NCBI RefSeq assembly: GCF_003063625.1
Contig: NZ_CP026604.1
Span: 5,496,065-5,560,064, forward strand
DNA length: 64,000 nucleotides
Direction of reading: 5' to 3'
From: Saccharobesus litoralis
Lineage (GTDB): Bacteria > Pseudomonadota > Gammaproteobacteria > Enterobacterales > Alteromonadaceae
Of the stretch, positions 30,005-37,220 are shown in pieces. Position 1 is the first letter of the stretch. Each line of letters opens with the position of its first letter. Below the pieces are notes generated by a model. It was not told the DNA's origin, made no database searches, and worked only from the letters and a program-made list of their open reading frames with translations. The translations under genes were made by a program, and so were the position numbers.

Positions 30005-32182
30005 TTAATCATGAATTCCATGAGCGAGCAGCATAAACGCAAACTCTTGGGCATCGTCTTTTAATCTAGCGTAACGGCCAGAACTGCTAAAATGTCCGGC
30101 GCCCATGTGCATGCGCATAACCAGTAAATTATTATCCGTTTTATAGGCGCGCATTTTCGCTGTCCATTTGGCGGGTTCCCAGTATGTAACTCGCGGATCA
30201 TTAATACCACCTGTCACCATCATAGGAGGATAAGCCACTTTTGCAATGTTGTCGTACGGGCTATAACTGGCGATTGTCGCATAATCCGCTTTTGAAGTGA
30301 TCGGGTTACCCCACTCAGGCCATTCAATAGGCGTTAATGGTAAGCTGTCATCTAGCATGGTATTGAGCACATCAACAAACGGCACGCCCAAAATCACACT
30401 GCGCCACAAATCAGGCCTTTGCACTGTCACCGCACCCATTAATTCGCCACCCGCACTGCGGCCTGAAATAGAAATATTGCCTTGGCTCACATAGCCTTGT
30501 TTAATCAAAAACTCGGCGACATCAATAAAATCATTAAAGGTATTACTGCGTTTATCTAACTTGCCATCCAAATACCATTGATAGCCTAATTCATCGCCAC
30601 CACGAACATGAGCAATTGCATAACTAAAACCACGATCAAGCAAACTTAAATTCACTTTGGAAAATTCCGGCGTCATTCCCATGCCATAAGCGCCATAGGC
30701 ATATAAGTGCATAGGCTGCGAACCATCTTGCTTAAAACCTTTTTTATACACGATAGAAATAGGCACTTTCATGCCATCGCGGGCTGTCGCCCATAAACGC
30801 TCAGTTTGATATTGACTAGCATCATAACCTGAAGGTATGTCTTGTTGTTTACGCAACAACAACTTTTTACTGGCTAGTTGATAATCATAAACCGTGTGCG
30901 GCGACACCATAGACTCATAGCTAATTCGCAAGTGTGGTTGGGAAAATTCCGGATTATTTCCTAAACCAGCACTGTAAACCGCCTCAGGAAACTCAATAGT
31001 GTATTCAGCACCATCATAAGCACGTAAGCGTATTTGCTCGAGTCCGTTAACTTTTTCTTCAATCACTAACTGTTCAGCAAATGCAGTTACGCCTGTTATG
31101 TAATGGCTATCACTACCGGCAATTAAGGTACGCCAATTATCATAAGTCGGAGCAAGATCCGCCACTGTCGCGACTCGAAAGTTTTTATGTTGATCATTAC
31201 TACGAATAAAAAACTGCCCATGAGCATGATCAACATCGTATTCCATTTTAATATCGCGTCCGGCCAGTAATTGCGGCTTAGCTGCAAAGTCGCCACTGGG
31301 TAAAGTATAAACTTCACCAAAGGTGTGGCTGCCAGTGGCAATCAACACATATTGGCCTGAACTTGTTTTGCCTAAATGAATAAAAAAGCCGCTATCTTTT
31401 TCTTCATATATAGACACATCAGTTGCATCCGCTTGGCCTAATGTGTGAGCTTTTACCAAATAAGGTCGCCACTCATCACTGACTAATGTATATAAAAACT
31501 GCTGGCTATCAGCCGACCAAACTAACTCGCCACTGGTTTGCTCTATCTTGTCGGCCTGCAACTCACCTGATAGCAAATTTTTTACACGAATACTAAAGCG
31601 CTCAGAGCCATCGTCATCAAATGACCATGCTAAATATTGGTTATCAGGGCTAACGCTAACAGACGCGACACTGTAAAACTTTTTACCTTGGGCTTGAATA
31701 TTCTCATCAAGGATCACAACTTCATCGCCACCCGCCAAAGGTTTACGCAGCCATACCTTGTATTCCTTACCTTCAGGAAAATACCAACGGTATTCGTAAC
31801 CATTTTTAACCCAAGGCACTGACGTTTCTTGCGGTTGCTCACGGCCCTTAAATTCTTGATATAAGCGTTCAACTAAAGGCTGTTGCGGCTCAATAAATTG
31901 CGCAAAGTAATCATTCTCTTGCTCAAGATATGCGATCACATCTTTATCATCGACCTTGGGGTATGAAGGATCTTTAAGCCAATGAAATGGATCACTTAGC
32001 TCAAAACCGTGATACGTATTTGTGTAATTGCGTTGCAGGGCTTTTGGCGCTTGGCTATTCAGCGCTGGCAATCGCGGGAAAGTAACAGTATTAGACAAAA
32101 CCTTAGGTTCCTTAAGTTCTAAATTCACGAGCCAAAATAACAATAAAGCACTCAAGCTTAATCCCAATAATGCTTTATTCAC
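30005..32182 (-). CDS. prolyl oligopeptidase family (S9A) serine peptidase, oligopeptidase B-like
   Basis: A 725-residue protein with an N-terminal hydrophobic segment (residues 4-20) that may be a signal anchor, a seven-bladed beta-propeller region, and a C-terminal alpha/beta-hydrolase. The catalytic triad is S576 in SGRSAGGELMG, D662 in GGINDPRVTYWEPAKW and H697 in MGAGHFSSSGRY. The GGELMGA and DPRV-x-YWEPAKW patterns are those of oligopeptidase B, which cuts small peptides after Arg or Lys. The GTG start has an AAGGA site seven bases upstream. A MITE-like element ends 14 bp before the start codon, so the native promoter has been displaced or replaced. Confidence 0.9.
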   Translation of the reverse strand: MNKALLGLSLSALLLFWLVNLELKEPKVLSNTVTFPRLPALNSQAPKALQRNYTNTYHGFELSDPFHWLKDPSYPKVDDKDVIAYLEQENDYFAQFIEPQQPLVERLYQEFKGREQPQETSVPWVKNGYEYRWYFPEGKEYKVWLRKPLAGGDEVVILDENIQAQGKKFYSVASVSVSPDNQYLAWSFDDDGSERFSIRVKNLLSGELQADKIEQTSGELVWSADSQQFLYTLVSDEWRPYLVKAHTLGQADATDVSIYEEKDSGFFIHLGKTSSGQYVLIATGSHTFGEVYTLPSGDFAAKPQLLAGRDIKMEYDVDHAHGQFFIRSNDQHKNFRVATVADLAPTYDNWRTLIAGSDSHYITGVTAFAEQLVIEEKVNGLEQIRLRAYDGAEYTIEFPEAVYSAGLGNNPEFSQPHLRISYESMVSPHTVYDYQLASKKLLLRKQQDIPSGYDASQYQTERLWATARDGMKVPISIVYKKGFKQDGSQPMHLYAYGAYGMGMTPEFSKVNLSLLDRGFSYAIAHVRGGDELGYQWYLDGKLDKRSNTFNDFIDVAEFLIKQGYVSQGNISISGRSAGGELMGAVTVQRPDLWRSVILGVPFVDVLNTMLDDSLPLTPIEWPEWGNPITSKADYATIASYSPYDNIAKVAYPPMMVTGGINDPRVTYWEPAKWTAKMRAYKTDNNLLVMRMHMGAGHFSSSGRYARLKDDAQEFAFMLLAHGIHD

Positions 32183-32195
32183 TCTTATCCTTGGC

Positions 32196-32324
32196 CATAG
32201 CCTTCTCGCTCAGGCCTTATGGTTCATTGTCTGCGCTTACTCGCCCCAATCACATAATAGAGCATATGCTCATGGGGTCTCGAAGCTTGACGGCTTCCCC
32301 TAAAACCTGATCGCTTTGACTACA
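32196..32324 (-). mobile_element. MITE-like element, copy A (degenerate ends)
   Basis: This 129-bp copy has ends CATAGCCTTCTCGCTCAGG and CCTGATCGCTTTGACTACA, decayed versions of the TATAGTC termini of the other copies. It includes the internal palindrome GAGCATATGCTC and lacks the CTCGACTTTGGCTCCTGCG module found at 62 kb. It lies directly upstream of the S9 peptidase GTG. There is no coding capacity. Confidence 0.75.
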
Positions 32325-32597
32325 TCAAAATCAAATGACTGATATTTTGGCAAAAACGACGATTAAAGTCAGTAAAACCCATCAAGACATTCAGACAAAA
32401 CAATTCGTAAACGGCAACGAGTAAAAAGTCACGTATTTGCGTAACTTTTAGGCATATAGCTCAACTTTACATAAATGATCGGGATCAACAATTTAAAAAC
32501 TTTTATACTATTCAACGGAACTATTTACGATCTTTAGTACCTAAGGCTATAAAAATCACTATTTATGTACTTTTTTAAACATTTATTTAACAAATTA

Positions 32598-32626
32598 TTG
32601 AACTTTTGCCTTAAGCACCGTCTAAT
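32598..32626 (+). promoter_or_regulatory. predicted sigma-70 promoter of the PDZ-protein gene
   Basis: TTGAAC, a 17-bp spacer and TCTAAT lie 34 bp upstream of the ATG at 32660. The -10 matches five of six bases. The rest of the 32325-32597 gap is AT-rich and shows no gene. Confidence 0.45.
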
Positions 32627-32659
32627 AAGCACGGAGACAAGATCAACATTGGGTGTAAT

Positions 32660-33007
32660 ATGAAAATGCAAACAGGATTAATCGCCTTAAGCTTATCGTT
32701 TGCTGGTAACAGCTACAGCGAGGAAGAGAAAGCCAACCTCGGGTTAAATTTAGATGTCGGCGTTAGCGGATTTTTTAGTTCCGTGCTTGAAACAGCCGAA
32801 GTGTCTTTTGTCGAATCAGATTCGCCAGCAGCCAAAGCTGGTTTACAAGTCGGTGATAAAATTGTTGCAATTGATGACTGCCAAGTACCTGGGTGCCTAA
32901 CATCAGACGCCAAACAACGGCTAAAACGTCAACCTGGTGACTTAGTGCCTATAGTGATCCAACGCGATGACGATATTCAATTTTATACAACGCTAAAAGT
33001 CGAATAA
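32660..33007 (+). CDS. small secreted single-PDZ-domain protein
   Basis: A 115-residue protein with a signal peptide of about 20 residues (MKMQTGLIALSLSFAGNSYS) and one PDZ domain covering most of the rest: ESDSPAAKAGLQVGDKIVAIDDCQV is the classic carboxylate-binding-loop and beta-strand pattern. A CQVPGC pair inside the PDZ could form a small disulfide in the periplasm. No protease domain is attached, so it is probably an adaptor or inhibitor-like partner of an envelope protein rather than an enzyme. The neighbouring S9 peptidase is divergent. Function unknown. Confidence 0.78.
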   Translation: MKMQTGLIALSLSFAGNSYSEEEKANLGLNLDVGVSGFFSSVLETAEVSFVESDSPAAKAGLQVGDKIVAIDDCQVPGCLTSDAKQRLKRQPGDLVPIVIQRDDDIQFYTTLKVE

Positions 33008-33109
33008 TGTAAACATAATTACATTCCGTTATACTGTCGTCAGCTATCAGCATTGACGCCGATAAGTCATTGCAAATCACCCAATTGGCAAATAAACGAC
33101 ATTACGGAT

Positions 33110-33502
33110 ATGAACAGCATACTTGCAAGTTACAAAATTTCGCTCGGTACGTTAAATGCGCTAACCCATGATATTGCCGAAGTGATCGCCGACGAAGGTA
33201 TCGAGATCGACCTTGATATGGTGCACGAATACCACCAATGCCTAAAACAACACTTCACTTCTCCTTGCTCAGTATTAGTTAATAAAAAAAATACCTACAC
33301 TTATACGTTTGATGCGCAGCTAACCATAGGGACAAGTGAACAAATTAAGTCCTTGGCGATTGTTACTTACAATCACGCAACCGAGATTACCGCCAAAAAC
33401 TTAGCAAACTTCCCAAGAACAAAAAGTTGGGACACTCAATTTTTTACTGACCGGCAAAGCGCCATCGACTGGTTAATACAAAGGCAAAGCCAAGCCGATT
33501 AA
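33110..33502 (+). CDS. hypothetical protein, SpoIIAA/STAS-like pattern (weak)
   Basis: I do not recognise the family with confidence. From the ATG at 33110 the product is 130 residues, cytoplasmic and without signal peptide; the frame opens 19 codons earlier at 33053, but that extension looks non-coding. The order of predicted elements, ending in RTKSWDTQFFTDRQSAIDWLIQRQ, recalls the C-terminal helix of STAS/SpoIIAA-like proteins. It lies 102 bp after the PDZ gene and 107 bp before yajR on the same strand; no shared function is evident. Confidence 0.6.
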   Translation: MNSILASYKISLGTLNALTHDIAEVIADEGIEIDLDMVHEYHQCLKQHFTSPCSVLVNKKNTYTYTFDAQLTIGTSEQIKSLAIVTYNHATEITAKNLANFPRTKSWDTQFFTDRQSAIDWLIQRQSQAD

Positions 33503-33609
33503 TCTCGCATAATCCCTAATTTCTGCTACTGCCATCAGGCAAACAATCTGCTACAATCGCGCGCTTATCAAACCCAGCAATCATAAATTCGCCAAAAATT
33601 AGTAGATCT

Positions 33610-34971
33610 ATGTCCAATCAGCTTACCCGTTACGAAAAAAAGATAGCCTCAGCCTGTGCCAGTGTATTTGGTTTACGTATGTTAGGGTTATTCATGCTGA
33701 TGCCTGTTATGGCGGTTTACGGTCAAGACTTGCAAGGCTTCTCGCCATTGTGGGTCGGGATTATCATTGGTGCCTATGGCCTTACCCAAGCCCTATTACA
33801 AATTCCCATGGGCTTGCTTTCCGATAAATTTGGTCGCAAACCCATAATCTTAATCGGCTTAGTTTTATTTGCGATTGGTTCACTGGTCGCCGCCAATTCC
33901 GATCATGTTATTGGCGTTGCGCTTGGCCGCTTTTTACAAGGTATGGGCGCTATTGCGGCAGCCGTTCTCGCGTTAGCCGCTGATGTCACTAGAGAAGAGC
34001 AACGCCCGAAAGTGATGGCAGTTATCGGCATGTGCATTGGTTTATCTTTTGCGGTGGCCATGGTACTCGGCCCATTAGTTGCAGCGAACGCAGGCATTCA
34101 CGGTATTTTTTGGCTTACGGCTATTTTAGCTGGGGTCGGTATACTCATTGTGCTTTTCGCCCTACCGAATACGGTTAACCGAGGTGCCCAGCGCGATGCG
34201 ATTGCTGTACCAGCCCAGTTAGGTCAATTAATTAAAAATAGTCAGTTACGCAGCCTAAATATTGGCGTGTTCTTTTTACATCTTCAATTAACGACTTTGT
34301 TCGTTATAATTCCTGGGTTATTAGTGGCTTCCGGTATGAGCTCCGAAAAACACTGGATGCTTTATCTACCTGCCTTATTATGTTCCTTTGTCGTCATGGT
34401 GCCATTACTCATTTGGGCCATGAAAAAGCACAAAGAAGCCGCCGTGTTTAAAATATCCATCAGTGTATTGGCGCTGTCCATGTTGGTTGTTGGCTGGGTT
34501 CAACAACAAACCTCGGTATTGATCGTAGCGTTAATCACGTTTTTTGCGGCGTTTAACTACCTTGAAGCAAATTTACCTGCATGGGTCAGCCGCATAGCAC
34601 CAGCAGGACAAAAAGGTTCGGCAATGGGTATTTTCTCTACTTGCCAATTTGCAGGGGCATTTTTTGGTGGGGTTTTAGGTGGTTGGTTACTACAAAACAC
34701 CAGCGAATTTGTCGCATTAGTCGCGATAGCAGCACTTGCCTTACCTTGGTTGTTGCTCAGCACCAAACTTAGCCTACCTAAACGCACCAAACCACGTACA
34801 GTCAAAGTCAATGTGGTCGATCACCATTCAGCCGAAACCTTAGCCGATCAGTTAGTTAAATTACCCGGTATTGAAGAAGCGGTAGTATTTGTTGAAGAAC
34901 AACAAGCCTATTTAAAAGTATTGCCAGATGAGTTAGATCAACAGCAATTAGAGGCATTAATTAAAGCTTAA
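33610..34971 (+). CDS. yajR: YajR-type major facilitator transporter with C-terminal YAM domain
   Basis: A 453-residue MFS transporter with 12 membrane segments; motif A reads GLLSDKFGRKP after the second span. After the last span a soluble tail of about 60 residues (VDHHSAETLADQLVKLPGIEEAVVFVEEQQAYLKV) matches the ferredoxin-like YAM domain that distinguishes YajR, and the total length is close to E. coli YajR (454). YajR is a proton-driven putative drug/metabolite exporter whose natural substrate is unknown. ATG start; the stop is followed within five bases by the 91-bp repeat array. Confidence 0.88.
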   Translation: MSNQLTRYEKKIASACASVFGLRMLGLFMLMPVMAVYGQDLQGFSPLWVGIIIGAYGLTQALLQIPMGLLSDKFGRKPIILIGLVLFAIGSLVAANSDHVIGVALGRFLQGMGAIAAAVLALAADVTREEQRPKVMAVIGMCIGLSFAVAMVLGPLVAANAGIHGIFWLTAILAGVGILIVLFALPNTVNRGAQRDAIAVPAQLGQLIKNSQLRSLNIGVFFLHLQLTTLFVIIPGLLVASGMSSEKHWMLYLPALLCSFVVMVPLLIWAMKKHKEAAVFKISISVLALSMLVVGWVQQQTSVLIVALITFFAAFNYLEANLPAWVSRIAPAGQKGSAMGIFSTCQFAGAFFGGVLGGWLLQNTSEFVALVAIAALALPWLLLSTKLSLPKRTKPRTVKVNVVDHHSAETLADQLVKLPGIEEAVVFVEEQQAYLKVLPDELDQQQLEALIKA

Positions 34972-34975
34972 CTCG

Positions 34976-35361
34976 TAGGCGAGACTTTAGTCTTGCTCTT
35001 TTGGGTTAGGTTTGTAAGCTTGGTTTGCTGGCTCTACAAGCATAAATGCTCGTCTACAAAGGTCAGGTTTGCAGGCTTGTGGGCGAGACTTCAATCTTGC
35101 TCTTTTGGGTTAGGCTTGCAGGCTCTACAAGCATAAATGCTCGTCTACAAAGGTCAGGTTTGCAGGCTTGTGGGCGAGACTTTAGTCTTGCTCTTTTGGG
35201 TTAGGCTTGCAGGCTCTACAAGCATAAATGCTCGTCTACAAAGGTCAGGTTTGCAGGCTTGTGGGCGAGACTTGGCTTCCAAGCCCCTACTTTTGGTAGC
35301 CTTGCTCTTTTGGGTTAAGTTTGCAGGCTCTACAAGCATAAATGCTCGTCTTGCAAAGGTT
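34976..35361 (+). repeat. 91-bp tandem repeat array, about four units, R1 family
   Basis: The marker GGTCAGGTTT begins at 35061, 35152 and 35243, so the period is exactly 91 bp. Each unit joins a 44-bp module (GCAGGCTCTACAAGCATAAATGCTCGTC and following) to a 47-bp module (GCAGGCTTGTGGGCGAGACT and following). The first unit is diverged and the last carries an insert near 35275-35305. Both modules contain short inverted repeats (AGACTTTAGTCT, AGCATAAATGCT). The array fills the whole gap between convergent yajR and the 220-residue gene, touching the stop codon of the latter. Confidence 0.92.
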
Positions 35362-36022
35362 AACTGGCGTGGCGTGCGGTGTTAGTGTCGACAATTTCCA
35401 CCACATACCAACCTTGTTCTTGCAAAGGTTCAATACGGGCAAATAAATTGGCTTGTGGTAATGGAAAACTACAAGGTTTGAATATTTTACGGTTAATTTT
35501 GTGCAGCATATCTAGCTGTATCGATAAGTTATTCGCTTCTAAAACAGCTTGGCCCGACAACTCGCTTTTCTGTTTAGCTAAATCATTTACACAATAAATA
35601 CTGCCAAGTTTATCAATACAAATACTATTTTCTTGCTGATTCAAGATACGCTTTACAACTTGTGGCACCGACTTTTGCTGAAGATTGCTAAAATTAGTTA
35701 CGTAATATTTAAATAACTCATAAGCTTGCAACATCATAGCATTAACGGGGTCTGCTGCAGTTAATATAACAACTAAGCCACCACAATTAATTTCATAGGT
35801 TTTAGCCGTCCCCCAAAATGCCGTGCTACTAGTGATTTTGGCATCAAAAACTGTGTTGCCATCTTCTTTGATATGAACTTCGAGCGAACGCCAAGCTAGT
35901 TTTTGCTCACATACCGCAAAGGCTGCTGCAACATCTTCATGAAAAAATTCATAGGTGTCATCTATGCCTTGATGAATAGCAACAGACACAGCAAAAACCG
36001 CTTGGGTAACTGTCATTTGCAT
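35360..36022 (-). CDS. hypothetical protein, paralogue of the 36.2-kb gene
   Basis: Unrecognised 220-residue cytoplasmic protein without signal peptide or membrane segment. It aligns colinearly with the upstream 221-residue protein: a beta-hairpin LEVHIKEDGNTVFD, a strand YEINCGGLVVILT, a helix, and the shared C135-I-D-K-L-G-S-I-Y143 motif followed by a C-terminal domain ending YVVEIVDT. An AGAGAG ribosome site precedes the ATG. It is the last gene of a same-strand run that begins with the membrane-bound regulator at 39.2 kb. A 12-bp stem-loop lies between it and its paralogue. Its 3' end abuts the 91-bp repeat array. Confidence 0.72.
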   Translation of the reverse strand: MQMTVTQAVFAVSVAIHQGIDDTYEFFHEDVAAAFAVCEQKLAWRSLEVHIKEDGNTVFDAKITSSTAFWGTAKTYEINCGGLVVILTAADPVNAMMLQAYELFKYYVTNFSNLQQKSVPQVVKRILNQQENSICIDKLGSIYCVNDLAKQKSELSGQAVLEANNLSIQLDMLHKINRKIFKPCSFPLPQANLFARIEPLQEQGWYVVEIVDTNTARHAS

Positions 36023-36128
36023 AATTAACTCTCTGCTAACTCTTTGCGTAAAAGTTACATTTAGGCCATAAAACTAAGTCCTGAGTACTGACTACGCAAT
36101 TTAATGTCGTACTGGCAATCCAAGAGGA

Positions 36129-36159
36129 AGTGACTTTGTAGAAAGAGTACAAAGCCACT
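36129..36159 (-). terminator. stem-loop between the two paralogues
   Basis: Arms AGTGACTTTGTA (36129-36140) and TACAAAGCCACT (36148-36159) pair over 12 bases with one mismatch, or a G-U pair in RNA, with a seven-base loop. It begins 12 bp after the 221-residue gene. There is no T-run on the minus strand, so attenuation or mRNA stabilisation is as likely as termination. Confidence 0.5.
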
Positions 36160-36171
36160 CTCGTACGAACA

Positions 36172-36837
36172 TTAAAACGCTGACGTTTGCACAACGTCGG
36201 CAGTTGTAGTCTCAAGTGGCTTAATATCTGATAAGTCACTAACGATATACAAACTACCTACCTTTAATGCTTTGCCTTTAACTATTTGATTAATTTCTAA
36301 TGATTCAAAGCTGTCACAGCTCAAGCTTGGAAAATGCTGACCAAAGGCGACAAAATCGGCTTGGGTTAACCAATCTTCTAAATCAGCTTCGTAGTACACA
36401 CCACCAAGACGGTCGCAAACAAAACCTGGCTGGTTAATATGCTTAAGTATCTTGTATGCACGCTCTAAATCAGCTGTTGGCGGGTAAAATGCCTCGCCAT
36501 TTAACCAATCTTGCAATACGGCCTGTATTTCTTCATCGAATTCGGTAGCGCCGGTAAATTCAAAAACAAATTTAACAATGCCGTATTCAACTTTGACATC
36601 ACTGCTAACTGCAGTATCAGCATCTAATTGACCAACGCTAAGCGAGTCGATCACCATGCCTTCATCCGACTGAATAACAATTTCACAGCGAGCCAACGAA
36701 CCTTGTTCTTTATTTTGTACGCTGGTCATAAAATCTACAACCAAGCTTTCGATAGACTCTAGTTCATCAGCAGCTTCAACCACGCGTACCGACTCAATGA
36801 TTAAATAATAAAGCTCTCGGGCTGTCGTCATTAACAT
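36172..36837 (-). CDS. hypothetical protein, paralogue of the 35.4-kb gene
   Basis: Unrecognised 221-residue acidic cytoplasmic protein. Visible pieces are an N-terminal helix, strands CEIVIQSDEGMVID and VKVEYGIVKFVFEF, then C141-D-R-L-G-G-V-Y-Y149, matching the CIDKLGSIY motif of the downstream protein, and a C-terminal GSLYIVSD strand. The start lies one base after the stop of the 96-residue membrane protein, with GAGG nine bases upstream, so the two are translationally coupled. The paired arrangement suggests a two-subunit cytoplasmic component of the regulator/small membrane protein locus. No catalytic motif is evident. Confidence 0.75.
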   Translation of the reverse strand: MLMTTARELYYLIIESVRVVEAADELESIESLVVDFMTSVQNKEQGSLARCEIVIQSDEGMVIDSLSVGQLDADTAVSSDVKVEYGIVKFVFEFTGATEFDEEIQAVLQDWLNGEAFYPPTADLERAYKILKHINQPGFVCDRLGGVYYEADLEDWLTQADFVAFGQHFPSLSCDSFESLEINQIVKGKALKVGSLYIVSDLSDIKPLETTTADVVQTSAF

Positions 36838-36838
36838 C

Positions 36839-37129
36839 TTAAGAGTCCTCAGTGCGTGGTTCGATTAATGGTGATTTAGCATTTGGATTAAAGCTATCGT
36901 CTTGTAAGCGACCACCGCAAATAGGCAAGTGACACATATTGGCGTGTGTATTTATAAGAGTTCTTTTTTCAACAGTTGTTTCTGTTTTACTGCTAGTCGT
37001 AAATAACGAACCTAACTGTGAATTACTTTTTATTAACGCGAATGATACGGCCGCAATTAATGAAACAATAGCGACCGCATTAATAGTTGAATTTTTAGTG
37101 AATGGAGTAATGTTGTTTGAGATCTGCAT
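36839..37129 (-). CDS. small one-TM protein with Cys-x4-Cys tail, unknown function
   Basis: A 96-residue protein with a membrane segment near residues 15-34 (STINAVAIVSLIAAVSFALI) and a polar C-terminal part containing M-C66-H-L-P-I-C71-G-G. If the N-terminus is cytoplasmic the cysteine pair faces the periplasm, where it could form a disulfide or bind a metal or haem (inference). The ATG follows an A-rich tract without a strong ribosome site. It is the first gene after the membrane-bound regulator, 76 bp away, and three phased ATTAGG boxes occupy that gap. Coupling to the next gene supports it being real. Confidence 0.65.
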   Translation of the reverse strand: MQISNNITPFTKNSTINAVAIVSLIAAVSFALIKSNSQLGSLFTTSSKTETTVEKRTLINTHANMCHLPICGGRLQDDSFNPNAKSPLIEPRTEDS

Positions 37130-37194
37130 TTTTTTATACCTTGATGCTTAAGTAAATTTCGAGGCTATAAAAACGCAGAAAAAGAAAATTTACA

Positions 37195-37220
37195 CCTAAT
37201 AAAACCTAATAACGCCTAAT
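37195..37220 (-). promoter_or_regulatory. three ATTAGG boxes at exact 10-bp period, candidate winged-helix operator
   Basis: On the minus strand ATTAGGCGTT, ATTAGGTTTT and ATTAGGTGTA follow one another (complement CCTAAT at 37195, 37205 and 37215). The first box covers the last codons and stop of the regulator gene. OmpR/ToxR-type winged helices bind direct repeats of about this period. A possible -10, TATAGC, lies at 37164-37169. The regulator immediately upstream is the natural candidate to bind here (inference). Confidence 0.55.

Noticed and set aside
35137-35385. Open frames inside the 91-bp repeat array on both strands
   Set aside because: Composed wholly of repeat modules that occur without open frames at other loci; no start signals.
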